Positions 18,000 to 28,412 of a stretch of 64,000 bases of DNA are shown here, piece after piece. A program made the position numbers and the translations under genes. The notes below the pieces were generated by a model. That model was not told the DNA's origin, made no database searches, and worked only from the letters and a program-made list of their open reading frames with translations. This DNA comes from Candidatus Gastranaerophilales bacterium (lineage in GTDB: Bacteria; Cyanobacteriota; Vampirovibrionia; Gastranaerophilales; Gastranaerophilaceae): positions 248,001 to 312,000 of the forward strand of contig CALVEH010000002.1 of the NCBI GenBank assembly GCA_944326545.1. The letters run 5' to 3'. Every line of letters begins with the position of its first letter. The first letter of the stretch is position 1.

Positions 18000-20900
18000 A
18001 TGAATTGTCCCAAATGTAAAACCCCAATATCCGAGAAAGATTTAATATGTCCTAAATGCAAAAGAGTCATTAGGATTCAATGCCATACTTGCGACAACAT
18101 CACCAAAAACACGATATGCGAAAAATGCGGCACAGTGCTTGTAAACAAATGCTATAAGTGTGGAAAATTAAACTCAACAACACTGGAAAATTGTCCAAAA
18201 TGCGGGCTTAACATCAACGCAAGCATCGGTCTTAGAGAATCAGTTATTGAAGAATTTGCTGTTTTAACAATAGAAGTCACAAACTTTGAAGACATCAAAA
18301 CAGCATTCAAAAGCGATAAAATAACAGAACAATTTAAATACAACCTATATTCGGTAATAAAAAAGACTGCATCACAAAAAAAACTCAGGGTACAATTCAT
18401 TGATGACACATACATTATAAGATTCTGCAAAGATTTCAGTTTTGAAGAATCCTGCAAATCTGCTATAGATTTTTCAATTTACGTAGCACAAACTGTTAGC
18501 GAAATAAATAAAAAACTTTTTGAAGCCAAAGGCGTAGAGCTAAAAGTTCAAATGGCTGTACAAAAAAGAGATGTTTATTCAAAACCGTCTGAGTACAAAT
18601 CAGGACTAAACATAAACGTAGTTTACTCTTCAAGCGGAAAAGGACACTTGTACAACAATACAGAAGTAGTTGTTGACTCTTACATATATCAACAGACCAA
18701 ACTTCAATACCCGTTCCAATCATTGAGTGCAGTATTTGTCAAAAACCAGATGGTCATGTTCTTTGAACTGGTATTACACAAAATCATCCAGCCGGAAGAA
18801 GAAACAGAAAAAACAATTGAGGTTAACCAAGTAAAACTTCCTAAAAACATCGATTTTGAACCTGAAGAAGAAGTTGATGATGAACAATTAATCAACTTTG
18901 ACAGTTTAAACTGTACATTTTTAAGAGCAAAACAAGAAAACATAGCAACAGAACTTGAAAAAATTGCAGCTAAAAATATGCTTAACCCAATTATTTCGGT
19001 ACGTTCCGAAGAAAGATTGGGCAAGCTTGCTCTTTGTGACAATGACAAATTAAAAGAAGTATTCAGTGATTACAACCTAATAAGATTTTCTTGTTCTAAA
19101 AATAACAAATACAGCGCTTACGGATTAATGAAAGAAATGCTGTTAGCATACCGCGGCATAGACGAATTGAGTATGTTGCTTAACAACGACTTACTTGATG
19201 CGGTGTCATCAGATGTTCATTTGTTAGAACTTTTTAGAATGGAAATAAAAGAACAAGTCCACCCCGAAGACTTGAGATACAGTTATTATGAAGCCTTCAC
19301 AAATTTCATAGCTTCAATACCTTACAAAACAATATTTGTAATAGAAGATTTTGAAAATACTGATGAAGGGTCATTAGAAATTATCAAATATCTTTGTGAA
19401 AATAAAAAGCTTGGCAATGTCGGATTTTTAATTTCTTGTGATATCAAATATTCTCTTCACAGAAAAATATACAAGCTAATGACTGCGCCAAACTACTACG
19501 ATATAGAGCTAAAACCTTCTTCAAATAAACGAATAGTAGCTGAAAAGCTTCAAGTATTAAAACACATTCAGGATTCTTTCTTTGTTGAAAAGGCATTGGA
19601 AAACACAAAAGGTTCATTCTTCTACTTTGATACAGCATTAAAATATCTTGTTGACGACGAAATATTGAAAATATCAGAAGGTAAATACGAAATTGCCAAA
19701 GACAGAATGATTGTAATTCCAAAAGACTTGAATGAATTAATTCAAAAAAGAATTCATCATCTACAAGTAAAACCAAACGCCTACGAGTTCTACGCATCAC
19801 TTCTTTTACTCGGTGAAAAGAACGAATTTTCTAATATACACAAACTAGGTTTCAAAGAAGACATAAAATTAGTTAAATATCTTGAAAAAAAAGAATTCAT
19901 AAAAGTTGTTGATGACAAAGAAATCATCATAAAAGACTTTAATATATACAGCAAAAACTTCTTAGAAATTTGTCCTCAGGAAAAATTAATTGAAATATCG
20001 AAAAATATTTTAGAGTCGATATATCTGGATGAACAAATACCAAACTGCAATAAGGCAAGATTGCTTGAATTTGCAAAACTCAAAAAAGAAGCATTTGCTC
20101 AATGGCACGCACTGGCTATGATATCAAGCCAAAGCGGCGATTTTTGCGCATATTTAAACTGCACAAACAAATTCCTTTCACTTGTTGATAACGTAATTGA
20201 TGCAGAAACTGACAAAACAGTAGAACAAGTAAAAATGGATGTATATTCAGAACTTGCATCAATGATGTACAAGTATTACCCGGACAAAATACGCAGCTTT
20301 TTAGAAACTCTTTTGACAAATCTGGAAGCGCAAAATGATGACCAAAGAATTAAAGAAGTAGCTAACAAGCTTGTCCAAAGCTGTTTGATGAGCGGAAACT
20401 ATAATAATGCACTTGAATACATAGGTAAAATTATTTCAAGAACACCAAGAAGCTCTTTTAACCCTGCTGATGAAAACTTCAACCTAAATTACTTCTTAGT
20501 AAATCTTGTCACACTTGAAATTTACTTCAATCTTGGAAGATTAAACGAATGTATAGAACTCGGTGACGAACTATTCAAATACATCGATTTGGCAACTATT
20601 ACAGACAATGTTCTACCGGAAGGTTTTTCTAAAAAACAATTTGAAGAAGCCCTCTGTGATGCAATGTTCTTTGTTTGCATTTCCAGAATAATACTTCTAA
20701 AACCAGACAGAGTAGATGTATTAATTGACTTTGAAGACAGAACAAAAACAAGATTTACGTTCTTTAAACTATTGTATTTGCTCAACGAATTTTTAGAGGG
20801 CAAAAACATTGTTGAGCCAATGAATCAAATAGCAAATAGCGGACTAAAAGACAAATACTCACAAATTTTATTTCCACTAATTCAAGGCTTAATTGCGGCA

Positions 20901-21494
20901 AATTACCAAGACTGGAACAATTTAGGCAACTACACTTATAATGCTAAACTTGTTGCTGCAATTTTAAATCAACATCAGCTTGAATATTTTGCTGATTTAA
21001 TGATTGGTTTTGCATACCAAAATCTTGGTAATACCAAAAAAGCGAAACAAATCTATTACAATATTCTTGATATAGCAGAAGAAAAAGGTATAAAAAACAT
21101 AATATACCTAAGCTGGATTCTCATCGCAAAAGCAGAATTCCAAGACGGTAACATTGATATGTCAGTAGGCATAATCAACAACTCAATTTTACATCTGGAA
21201 AAAGATTCAGATGCATCAGAATTCTTTGTTATTTTATTTAAGGCTCTATCAGCAGAAATAATGATTTACACAAAATCTAACATAGAAAAAGCAATGTTCT
21301 GTGCAGAACAATCTTTTGAAACATCTTTAAAAGATAAACTTAACATATACTTACCACAATTTGCTAATATGCTCTTATTTATTTATAATACAATCGCAGC
21401 AGGCAACAAATCACCTCAAGTTATACAAGTTATCAAACAAAAAACTAACTATATAAAACAGGTGATGAATACAAGAGTCAGACCGAAAAAATAA
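18000..21494 (+). CDS. Large protein: zinc ribbons, degenerate class III cyclase domain, degenerate ATPase, TPR-like helices
   Basis: 1164 residues. Residues 1-70 hold five or six CxxC pairs (zinc ribbons). Residues about 83-255 follow the class III nucleotide cyclase fold, but the first metal Asp is Glu92 (LTIEVTNF); IDDTYIIRF at 134-142 keeps a second Asp. Residues about 300-640 have the layout of the STAND-type ATPase that often follows such cyclases, but the P-loop is degraded (SVRSEERLGKLAL), while a Walker B-like FVIEDF (446-451) remains. The C-terminal half is TPR-like helical repeat. It is probably a regulatory scaffold rather than an enzyme. I start at ATG (GGA ten bases before). The next gene starts 14 bases after its stop. 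Confidence 0.82.
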   Translation: MNCPKCKTPISEKDLICPKCKRVIRIQCHTCDNITKNTICEKCGTVLVNKCYKCGKLNSTTLENCPKCGLNINASIGLRESVIEEFAVLTIEVTNFEDIKTAFKSDKITEQFKYNLYSVIKKTASQKKLRVQFIDDTYIIRFCKDFSFEESCKSAIDFSIYVAQTVSEINKKLFEAKGVELKVQMAVQKRDVYSKPSEYKSGLNINVVYSSSGKGHLYNNTEVVVDSYIYQQTKLQYPFQSLSAVFVKNQMVMFFELVLHKIIQPEEETEKTIEVNQVKLPKNIDFEPEEEVDDEQLINFDSLNCTFLRAKQENIATELEKIAAKNMLNPIISVRSEERLGKLALCDNDKLKEVFSDYNLIRFSCSKNNKYSAYGLMKEMLLAYRGIDELSMLLNNDLLDAVSSDVHLLELFRMEIKEQVHPEDLRYSYYEAFTNFIASIPYKTIFVIEDFENTDEGSLEIIKYLCENKKLGNVGFLISCDIKYSLHRKIYKLMTAPNYYDIELKPSSNKRIVAEKLQVLKHIQDSFFVEKALENTKGSFFYFDTALKYLVDDEILKISEGKYEIAKDRMIVIPKDLNELIQKRIHHLQVKPNAYEFYASLLLLGEKNEFSNIHKLGFKEDIKLVKYLEKKEFIKVVDDKEIIIKDFNIYSKNFLEICPQEKLIEISKNILESIYLDEQIPNCNKARLLEFAKLKKEAFAQWHALAMISSQSGDFCAYLNCTNKFLSLVDNVIDAETDKTVEQVKMDVYSELASMMYKYYPDKIRSFLETLLTNLEAQNDDQRIKEVANKLVQSCLMSGNYNNALEYIGKIISRTPRSSFNPADENFNLNYFLVNLVTLEIYFNLGRLNECIELGDELFKYIDLATITDNVLPEGFSKKQFEEALCDAMFFVCISRIILLKPDRVDVLIDFEDRTKTRFTFFKLLYLLNEFLEGKNIVEPMNQIANSGLKDKYSQILFPLIQGLIAANYQDWNNLGNYTYNAKLVAAILNQHQLEYFADLMIGFAYQNLGNTKKAKQIYYNILDIAEEKGIKNIIYLSWILIAKAEFQDGNIDMSVGIINNSILHLEKDSDASEFFVILFKALSAEIMIYTKSNIEKAMFCAEQSFETSLKDKLNIYLPQFANMLLFIYNTIAAGNKSPQVIQVIKQKTNYIKQVMNTRVRPKK

Positions 21495-21508
21495 ATACGG
21501 AGCGAATA

Positions 21509-22078
21509 ATGAAAAAAATAGTATCAGGAATCGTATTATTTGTTTTTTGCTTTTTTCAATACCTTCCTGCCTTTTCACTATCTAAAACAGAAGAAAACAA
21601 CTATCTTTCTTTAAAAAGAACGTCAAGACACCTCCACAGTCGTCTTTCAAAAGACTATACAGGCTATGAATATAAGCTAAAAAATGTTTATGACAAACCA
21701 ATTAATGTACAAAGCATTAGTGTCTGGGATAATGCCAGCTCAAAAGTTGCATATTTATCAGTCAAAAGAACAGGGGCAAGAGCAGCTGCAGAAACTCTAG
21801 GCACAGGCGTAGCTTTAGCACTTCCGACATTAACATTATCGCTTATAGGCTCGGTAATTGCAGTACCTTTTATAATTGTCAGCAATCAAATAGGTAATAT
21901 CGGCGCAAACCAAGAAGCAAAAAGATATGATAAAAGACAAGACAGCTCTTTTACAATAAATCCAAAAGAAGAAATTGTATTCAAAACAATGGCTTTACGT
22001 ATGCACAAACCGTCAGTAAAAATTGTGTTTACAAACCCTATTACCGAAGAAAATATGACATTAGATATGCAAAAATAA
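21509..22078 (+). CDS. Unknown exported or membrane-anchored 189-aa protein
   Basis: An N-terminal hydrophobic signal segment (about residues 4-24, ending near PAFSLS) indicates export. A soluble beta-rich part (about 30-85) is followed by a long hydrophobic Gly/Ala/Leu stretch (about 90-125) that may be a membrane hairpin, then another soluble part. No family recognised. GGAG precedes the ATG. It follows the cyclase-like gene by 14 bases and shares its transcript, ending at the terminator at 22077. Confidence 0.78.
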   Translation: MKKIVSGIVLFVFCFFQYLPAFSLSKTEENNYLSLKRTSRHLHSRLSKDYTGYEYKLKNVYDKPINVQSISVWDNASSKVAYLSVKRTGARAAAETLGTGVALALPTLTLSLIGSVIAVPFIIVSNQIGNIGANQEAKRYDKRQDSSFTINPKEEIVFKTMALRMHKPSVKIVFTNPITEENMTLDMQK

Positions 22079-22108
22079 AAAGCTCCTGTTTTTAAACAAG
22101 AGCTTTTT
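22077..22108. terminator. Bidirectional terminator between the 21509 gene and gdhA
   Basis: AAAGCTC-c-TGTTT-tt-AAACA-a-GAGCTTT with A-run before and T-run after; one mismatched pair. It serves both converging genes. Confidence 0.88.
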
Positions 22109-22132
22109 GGAATTGGTTAGGTTTACCAAGTT

Positions 22133-23621
<1,489 letters not shown>

Positions 23622-23782
23622 TCGAACTCACTATTTTTATTTTTGCTAGAAAATTATAACACGTTTTTTTTTAAACTCTTCGGATGTAAATATTTTCTTT
23701 ATATCTTGTTTAAGCTCATATTAAAATTCTGATTTTTAAGGTAAAATCTTCTTGTATGAAAAGATAAAGGTGGAATTACAGA

Positions 23783-25171
23783 ATGAACATCTCAACTAAT
23801 TACAATGTTGCTATCGTTGGCGCAGGCCCTGCCGGTATTTTTGCGGCACTCGAAATAATGAAACTTAAACCTGACTGGAAAGTTGTCATTGTAGAAAAAG
23901 GTCTAAAAATCGAAGAAAGAAAATGCTTTCTAAGAGAAGGCGTAAAAAAATGCCTTAATTGTAAAACTTGCGGACTCCTTTGCGGATGGGGCGGAGCCGG
24001 TGCATTTTCTGACGGAAAACTGACTCTTACACCTGATGTCGGCGGACATATGTTAGATTATATGGATAGAAAAGAAGTCGAAGACTTAATCAAATACACT
24101 GATGATATCTATCTTAAATTTGGAGCAACAGACGAAGTTTTTGGTACTAACAGAGACGACTTTGCAGAAATTGAAAGAGCTGCAACACTAGCTGAGTTAA
24201 AGCTTGTTCATTCTCCTGTTCGTCACCTTGGTACAGAAAGAAGTCTTGGCGTTTTGAAAAATATGCAAGACTACTTAAGTGAAAACGTAACTATATTGAA
24301 CAAAAAAGCTGCAGCAAGTCTTATCGTTGAAAACGAACAAGTTAAAGGTTTTGTTACAACTGACGGTGAAGAAATTCGTTCAGAATATCTTATTATCGCC
24401 CCAGGTAGAGAAGGCGCTGATTGGTTAACTAAAGAATTTGCTAAAAACAAAATCGGCATGGTTAATAACGCTGTTGATGTTGGGGTACGTGTTGAGCTTC
24501 CTGCTCCTGTATTCTCACACATAACTGATAAATTATACGAATCAAAACTTGTTTATCACTCAAAAACATTTGGTGATGAAGTAAGAACATTCTGTATGAA
24601 CCCATACGGAGAAGTTGTTGCTGAAAACTACAGCGGTATCGCTACAGTAAACGGTCACAGCTACGCAGAAAAAAGAACACAAAATACAAACTTTGCTCTA
24701 TTGGTTAGTGAAAAATTCACAGAACCTTTCAAAGAGCCTATTGCTTATGGTCAACACGTTGCAAGACTAGCTAACATGCTTTCAGGCGGTATTCTTGTTC
24801 AACGTTTTGGTGACTTGCTCGATGGAAGACGTTCAACACCTGACAGAATCAAAAGCAGCATAATCACTCCGACATTGCAATGCGCAACACCCGGTGATTT
24901 GAGCCTTGTATTACCATACAGACAAATGACTGCTATTATCGAGATGCTACAAGCTCTTGATAAAATTGCTCCTGGGGTTGCTTCAAGATACACTCTTCTT
25001 TACGGTATCGAAGTTAAGTTCTACTCAGGACGCGTTAAATTAACAAAAGAGCTCGAAACAGAACAAGTTAAGAACCTATTTACTATAGGTGACGGTGCAG
25101 GCGTAACAAGAGGTTTGATTCAAGCATCTGCCTCAGGTGTACATGCAGCAAGAGTTATCTGTAGCAGATAG
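23783..25171 (+). CDS. FAD-dependent oxidoreductase (COG2509-type)
   Basis: Flavoprotein with N-terminal FAD fold VAIVGAGPAGIFAALE. A cysteine-rich loop follows the first fold (CLNCKTCGLLCGWGG), then GAGAFSDGKLTL, the hallmark of the COG2509 uncharacterised dehydrogenases. The C-terminal FTIGDGAGVTRGL block closes the FAD site. The reaction and substrate are unknown; it is probably cytosolic. 462 residues, GGTGGA before the start. It is a single gene divergent from gdhA and ended by a clear terminator. Confidence 0.88.
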   Translation: MNISTNYNVAIVGAGPAGIFAALEIMKLKPDWKVVIVEKGLKIEERKCFLREGVKKCLNCKTCGLLCGWGGAGAFSDGKLTLTPDVGGHMLDYMDRKEVEDLIKYTDDIYLKFGATDEVFGTNRDDFAEIERAATLAELKLVHSPVRHLGTERSLGVLKNMQDYLSENVTILNKKAAASLIVENEQVKGFVTTDGEEIRSEYLIIAPGREGADWLTKEFAKNKIGMVNNAVDVGVRVELPAPVFSHITDKLYESKLVYHSKTFGDEVRTFCMNPYGEVVAENYSGIATVNGHSYAEKRTQNTNFALLVSEKFTEPFKEPIAYGQHVARLANMLSGGILVQRFGDLLDGRRSTPDRIKSSIITPTLQCATPGDLSLVLPYRQMTAIIEMLQALDKIAPGVASRYTLLYGIEVKFYSGRVKLTKELETEQVKNLFTIGDGAGVTRGLIQASASGVHAARVICSR

Positions 25172-25188
25172 AATAATTTTTCCAATAA

Positions 25189-25217
25189 AAAAGACCCACT
25201 TTATGTGGGTCTTTTTT
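25189..25217. terminator. Bidirectional terminator
   Basis: AAAAAAGACCCAC-ttta-GTGGGTCTTTTTT between the converging flavoprotein and YtxH genes; perfect stem, T-run in both directions. Confidence 0.92.
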
Positions 25218-25230
25218 GTGATTCTTTTAA

Positions 25231-25503
25231 CTATGCTTCTTCTTTTTCTTCTTTTTTGGTGTTAATCATGGTTTGAATTTTGTCCATAATATCTTCACCT
25301 TTTTTCTGCATATCAGAAACAATGTCTTCTGCTTTGCCTTGAATTTCTTTTACTGTTTTTTCTGCTTTGTTTTTCAATTCTTCAGAATTCTTGGCGAGCA
25401 TTTCTCTTGTTTCTTCACCTGATTGAGGTGCAAGCAATAGCCCAACAACAGCGCCAACAACACCGCCGACTATAAAACCTGCTAAAAATTTTCCGGTTGA
25501 CAT
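25231..25503 (-). CDS. YtxH domain protein (1)
   Basis: 90 residues: Gly-rich hydrophobic helix (FIVGGVVGAVVGLLLAP), the family turn PQSGEETRE, then a long amphipathic Lys/Glu helix. This is the YtxH (GvpP-like) layout of small envelope stress proteins; molecular function is unknown. GGAG before the ATG. A close relative lies at 26128 with a DUF948-like protein between, all on the same strand, a grouping seen in other bacteria. Confidence 0.88.
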   Translation of the reverse strand: MSTGKFLAGFIVGGVVGAVVGLLLAPQSGEETREMLAKNSEELKNKAEKTVKEIQGKAEDIVSDMQKKGEDIMDKIQTMINTKKEEKEEA

Positions 25504-25652
25504 AATTTTTCTCCTTTGGACTTATGTACATGAGAATGTTTTTGACAATTCTCTCCATTATATATATACAATACCCATTTTTTCATTGTCCTAAACAATT
25601 ATATTGGTGTACATTGTACAATATTTACAAATCATAACATTTATAAAAATTA

Positions 25653-26012
25653 TTATCTTTTTCTAAAAAGATTAAAAGCAGAGAAAAAGCCTTTCATAAA
25701 GCTGCCAGAAAGGAACTTAAACTTGCCTGCAAACATAGACAATGCTCCAAGCACAGTAGAAATTATCTTCTTAACAGTATTAATTTGACTATTTGCATTT
25801 TCAGCAAGCTCATTCACGTGTTTAACAGTAGCTGATAACTCACCTAACAATGGTTCAAGTTCATTTTTAACAACAGTTGTTGTTTCGTTAAGATTTTTTG
25901 TTAACAATGTAAGCTCAATTAACCATTTAGCAACGTAAACAGTTAATGCTATAACTGATGATGCTATAACTAATACAAGAATTATAAGGCTTATTGTTAG
26001 TGCTGTTGACAT
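25653..26012 (-). CDS. DUF948-like membrane protein
   Basis: 119 residues: N-terminal membrane helix (about 5-30), then a heptad-like helical region (LTKNLNETTTVVKNELEPLL, continuing to about 85) and a hydrophobic/basic tail ending LFRKR. This matches the DUF948 layout, whose members accompany YtxH proteins; function unknown. AAGGAG supports the start. The gaps to both YtxH genes (about 115-150 bp) leave open whether the three share one transcript. Confidence 0.82.
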   Translation of the reverse strand: MSTALTISLIILVLVIASSVIALTVYVAKWLIELTLLTKNLNETTTVVKNELEPLLGELSATVKHVNELAENANSQINTVKKIISTVLGALSMFAGKFKFLSGSFMKGFFSAFNLFRKR

Positions 26013-26127
26013 ATTATTCTCCTTCTAGTATCGCTTGTCACCGGCACAACATTCCGTATCCGGTAGACCTGTAGTACTCGTGCATAATGTTATTACAAAT
26101 TATTCAACACGAATATTCAACAAACGG

Positions 26128-26439
26128 CTAATTTAAGTCGTATGAACGATCTTCCAGCTCTTTAGCTTTTGCCATTTGTTTAGCTTTTATATGCTCGTTA
26201 ATTTTGTTATATTGCTTTTCTAGCTTATATTTCATCATATCAAGAGATTCGAGCGCTTGTTTTTTTGCTTCTTTAATTTCAGGCGCATGTTTTTCTGCAA
26301 AGTTGTTAACAAAGTTTTTTACGTCTTCTCTTGTTTCTTTACCTGATTTTGGAGCCAAAAGTATTGCAGCAACAACGCCGCCAAGTACTCCAGCCAATAG
26401 CCCCATTCCAAAGCTTATTGAATTATCGTCTTTTGACAT
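26128..26439 (-). CDS. YtxH domain protein (2)
   Basis: 103 residues with the same build as the 25231 gene: hydrophobic Gly-rich helix (GMGLLAGVLGGVVAAILLAP), KSGKETRED turn, then charged helix about 60 residues long. AAGGAG precedes the start. Likely first gene of the YtxH-DUF948-YtxH cluster. Confidence 0.88.
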   Translation of the reverse strand: MSKDDNSISFGMGLLAGVLGGVVAAILLAPKSGKETREDVKNFVNNFAEKHAPEIKEAKKQALESLDMMKYKLEKQYNKINEHIKAKQMAKAKELEDRSYDLN

Positions 26440-26548
26440 ATTGTTTCTCCTTACTTATTATTATTCTATAGCAAATAGTATATCATTATTTTTTAAATTT
26501 CACACTACTACAAAGGCTATAAATATCATTAAATGTTTTTTGGGCATT

Positions 26549-27343
26549 ATGCAAGTACACAGCGTTCGAAACACCTATCACTATAATCAGCCGTTAAATA
26601 ACAACAAATCACCTAACTTTAAAGCCAACGGAAGGGCATACTTTACCCCTGACGGACTAACAATGGGGTGTATAAGTTGGATGTTCCGTAATGATATTGA
26701 CTGGAAAAGACTTGCAAAATATGAACACACTCACTTTATTGATAAACACAAAGTCAATGTTGTTATTTATGCAGCCTCTGACGGTTCAGAAGCTTATACA
26801 AAAGCAATTTCTTTGATTGAAGCATTAAGCGAAACTAATAAAAAAGAAGCGAACAAGTTTTTCCCAATAATATGCTATGACTTGGACGATAATATAGTAC
26901 AAGCTGCAAATAGCGGGCTAATAAACACAGGAACTGTCGATAGAATGAACTTACAGATGAACTGTGAAAACTATGAAGACTATTTTTCCGAAACAACAGA
27001 TAGTCTTAAAATAGCTAATGATATAGTTATGCCAATCAAAAACAAAAGGACATTGAAAGCCAAAAGCATACTAACTGAGAAAATACGTTTCAGCCAAGGT
27101 GACATGTTCAAAAAAATATTAGAACTTGAAGATAATTCAAATACTGTTTTAATGTGTAGAAACGTTTTAGCATACTTTGAAAGTTATGAAATTGAAAATT
27201 TTGTACGTATTGTATCTAACAAATTAAAACAGGGAAGCCTTTTTATAATCGGAGACCACGACACAAGATTGTCTAACATCCAAAATATCCTTGATAACTA
27301 CGGGTTTGAGGAGGTTATGAAAAATGTTTATAAAAAAGCTTGA
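26549..27343 (+). CDS. CheR-like SAM methyltransferase with N-terminal SPNFKA tag
   Basis: 264 residues. The C-terminal 200 have the CheR methyltransferase layout: YAASDGSEAYTKAISL (SAM motif I region), FPIICYDLDDNIVQAA (acidic ribose-binding strand), and VLMCRNVLAYF, equivalent to the CheR RNVLIYF motif. The N-terminal CheR helical domain is reduced to a linker. The first 32 residues are Asn/Tyr-rich and carry SPNFKANGRAYF, the tag seen in several unrelated proteins here. No chemoreceptor or che genes are near, so a protein methyltransferase of other target is likely. The frame is open for a further 345 bases upstream, but the ATG at 26549 fits the tag position. Confidence 0.78.
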   Translation: MQVHSVRNTYHYNQPLNNNKSPNFKANGRAYFTPDGLTMGCISWMFRNDIDWKRLAKYEHTHFIDKHKVNVVIYAASDGSEAYTKAISLIEALSETNKKEANKFFPIICYDLDDNIVQAANSGLINTGTVDRMNLQMNCENYEDYFSETTDSLKIANDIVMPIKNKRTLKAKSILTEKIRFSQGDMFKKILELEDNSNTVLMCRNVLAYFESYEIENFVRIVSNKLKQGSLFIIGDHDTRLSNIQNILDNYGFEEVMKNVYKKA

Positions 27344-27391
27344 AAAAGATTTATTTTGTTGATATATTTGCTATACAGATAAAATCATTGT

Positions 27392-27450
27392 GGCGGGTAT
27401 CGTCAAGTGGTCAAGACCTCGCCATTATAGATTACGGTTCCGATGAGGAA
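27392..27450 (+). pseudogene. Truncated tRNA-His 5' copy
   Basis: The first 34 bases of tRNA-His (GGCGGGTATCGTCAAGTGG onward to GACCTCG) are repeated exactly 94 bp upstream of the real gene. The copy then diverges: the GTG anticodon region is replaced by CCATTATAGATTA and a GGTTCCGATGAGGAACC hairpin follows. No 3' acceptor strand exists, so it cannot form a tRNA. A TATACA at 27372 could be the promoter, lying upstream of this copy. Confidence 0.85.
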
Positions 27451-27485
27451 CCACAGAGAAATTAAAATTGAATAGTGTATTACAT

Positions 27486-27562
27486 GGCGGGTATCGTCAA
27501 GTGGTCAAGACCTCGGATTGTGGTTCCGATATGCATGGGTTCGAATCCCATTACCCGCCCCA
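27486..27562 (+). tRNA. tRNA-His (anticodon GTG)
   Basis: Cloverleaf with the His-specific extra G at -1 pairing C73, acceptor GCGGGTA/TACCCGC, anticodon GTG in loop TTGTGGT, T loop TTCGAAT and encoded CCA. Flanked by a 5' partial copy upstream and 3' partial copies downstream. Confidence 0.96.
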
Positions 27563-27790
27563 TTTTAAGACTCCAAGCGGAGTCTTTTTTAATGGGATTC
27601 AAACCGCAAATTTTCTTCAAAAATTTGGGGTTCTACCTCTCACAAAACGTGACATTTAGTCACCTTTTGCTCGGCAGAGTCATTACCCGCCCCATATTAA
27701 GACTCCAAACGGAGTCTTTTTTAATGGGATTCAAACCGCAAATTTTCTTCAAAAATTTGGGGTTCTACCTCTCACAAAACGTGACATTTA
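27550..27790. repeat. tRNA-His 3'-end repeat unit, two copies, with hairpin repeat
   Basis: Unit: tRNA tail CATTACCCGCCCCA, terminator AAGACTCC-aagc-GGAGTCTTTTTT, inverted T-arm ATGGGATTCAAACC, an AT-rich spacer, then the hairpin repeat (full copy 27636-27678). The second copy starts about 27679 and is cut inside the hairpin loop at 27790. The two terminators differ by one base. The remaining sequence to the GNAT gene (27791-27863) is AT-rich with nothing else visible. Confidence 0.9.
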
Positions 27791-27863
27791 TAAATTATTT
27801 AAATCAATATTTTATAGCATAAAATTTTAGTAACCTAATAAAAAAATGTGCTAGTATCTATAT

Positions 27864-28391
27864 ATGTCAAAGATATTTTTAAAAACCAAAAGATTATTTT
27901 TAAAATATATAACCCAATCTGATTTTCAAGAACTAAAATCAATTCTTCAAGATGGAGAAGTTATGTACGCTTGGGAATATGATTTTAGTGATGAAGATGT
28001 TCAAAACTGGATAGACAAAAACATTTCGTTATACCAAAAATATAATCTTGGCTTTTTTTTAATGTTGGAAAACACATCACGAAAAGTTGTAGGACAAGCT
28101 GCCCTTATGCCGGATGAAATTGACGGACAACAATATTACGAAATCGGTTATATTTTGAAAAAAGAACACTGGCACAAAGGTTATGCGACAGAAGCAGCAA
28201 AAGCATTAAAAGATTACGCATTTAATACTCTAAACATAGACGAAGTTATATTTGAAATCCGACCTAATAATACTTCTTCTCGTAAAGTTGCAGAAAATTT
28301 AAATACTCAAATCCAAGGTCATTTTATAAAACATGTCAGAGGAAAGGATATGGAACATTTAATATACAAATTGGCAAAAGAAAAGAACTAA
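27864..28391 (+). CDS. GNAT acetyltransferase, RimJ/RimL-like
   Basis: 175 residues. N-terminal LKTKRLFLKYITQSDFQEL is the start of the RimJ/RimL (Acetyltransf_3) group; the acetyl-CoA-binding segment is HWHKGYATEAAKAL (QxxGxG/A type) and NNTSSRKVAENL is the family block after it. It transfers acetyl from acetyl-CoA to a protein N-terminus or small amine; the substrate cannot be told. The ribosome site is weak. It follows the tRNA-His repeat cluster. Confidence 0.9.
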   Translation: MSKIFLKTKRLFLKYITQSDFQELKSILQDGEVMYAWEYDFSDEDVQNWIDKNISLYQKYNLGFFLMLENTSRKVVGQAALMPDEIDGQQYYEIGYILKKEHWHKGYATEAAKALKDYAFNTLNIDEVIFEIRPNNTSSRKVAENLNTQIQGHFIKHVRGKDMEHLIYKLAKEKN

Positions 28392-28412
28392 TAAAACTCG
28401 TTTTTATTGTTT

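Noticed and set aside
26204-26548. Longer N-terminus for the CheR-like protein
   Set aside because: The open frame upstream is antisense to the YtxH gene and hydrophobic without sense; the ATG at 26549 places the tag at the expected N-terminal position.
27550-27790. Assembly artefact as the sole explanation of the tRNA-flanking copies
   Set aside because: The copies differ at several bases, and the same order of parts occurs at another tRNA with a different sequence, which a misassembly would not produce. Long reads would still be the proof.
27475-27822. 115-residue reading frame over the tRNA-His region
   Set aside because: It runs through the tRNA gene and its tail/terminator copies; the repeated protein segment only reflects the repeated DNA.
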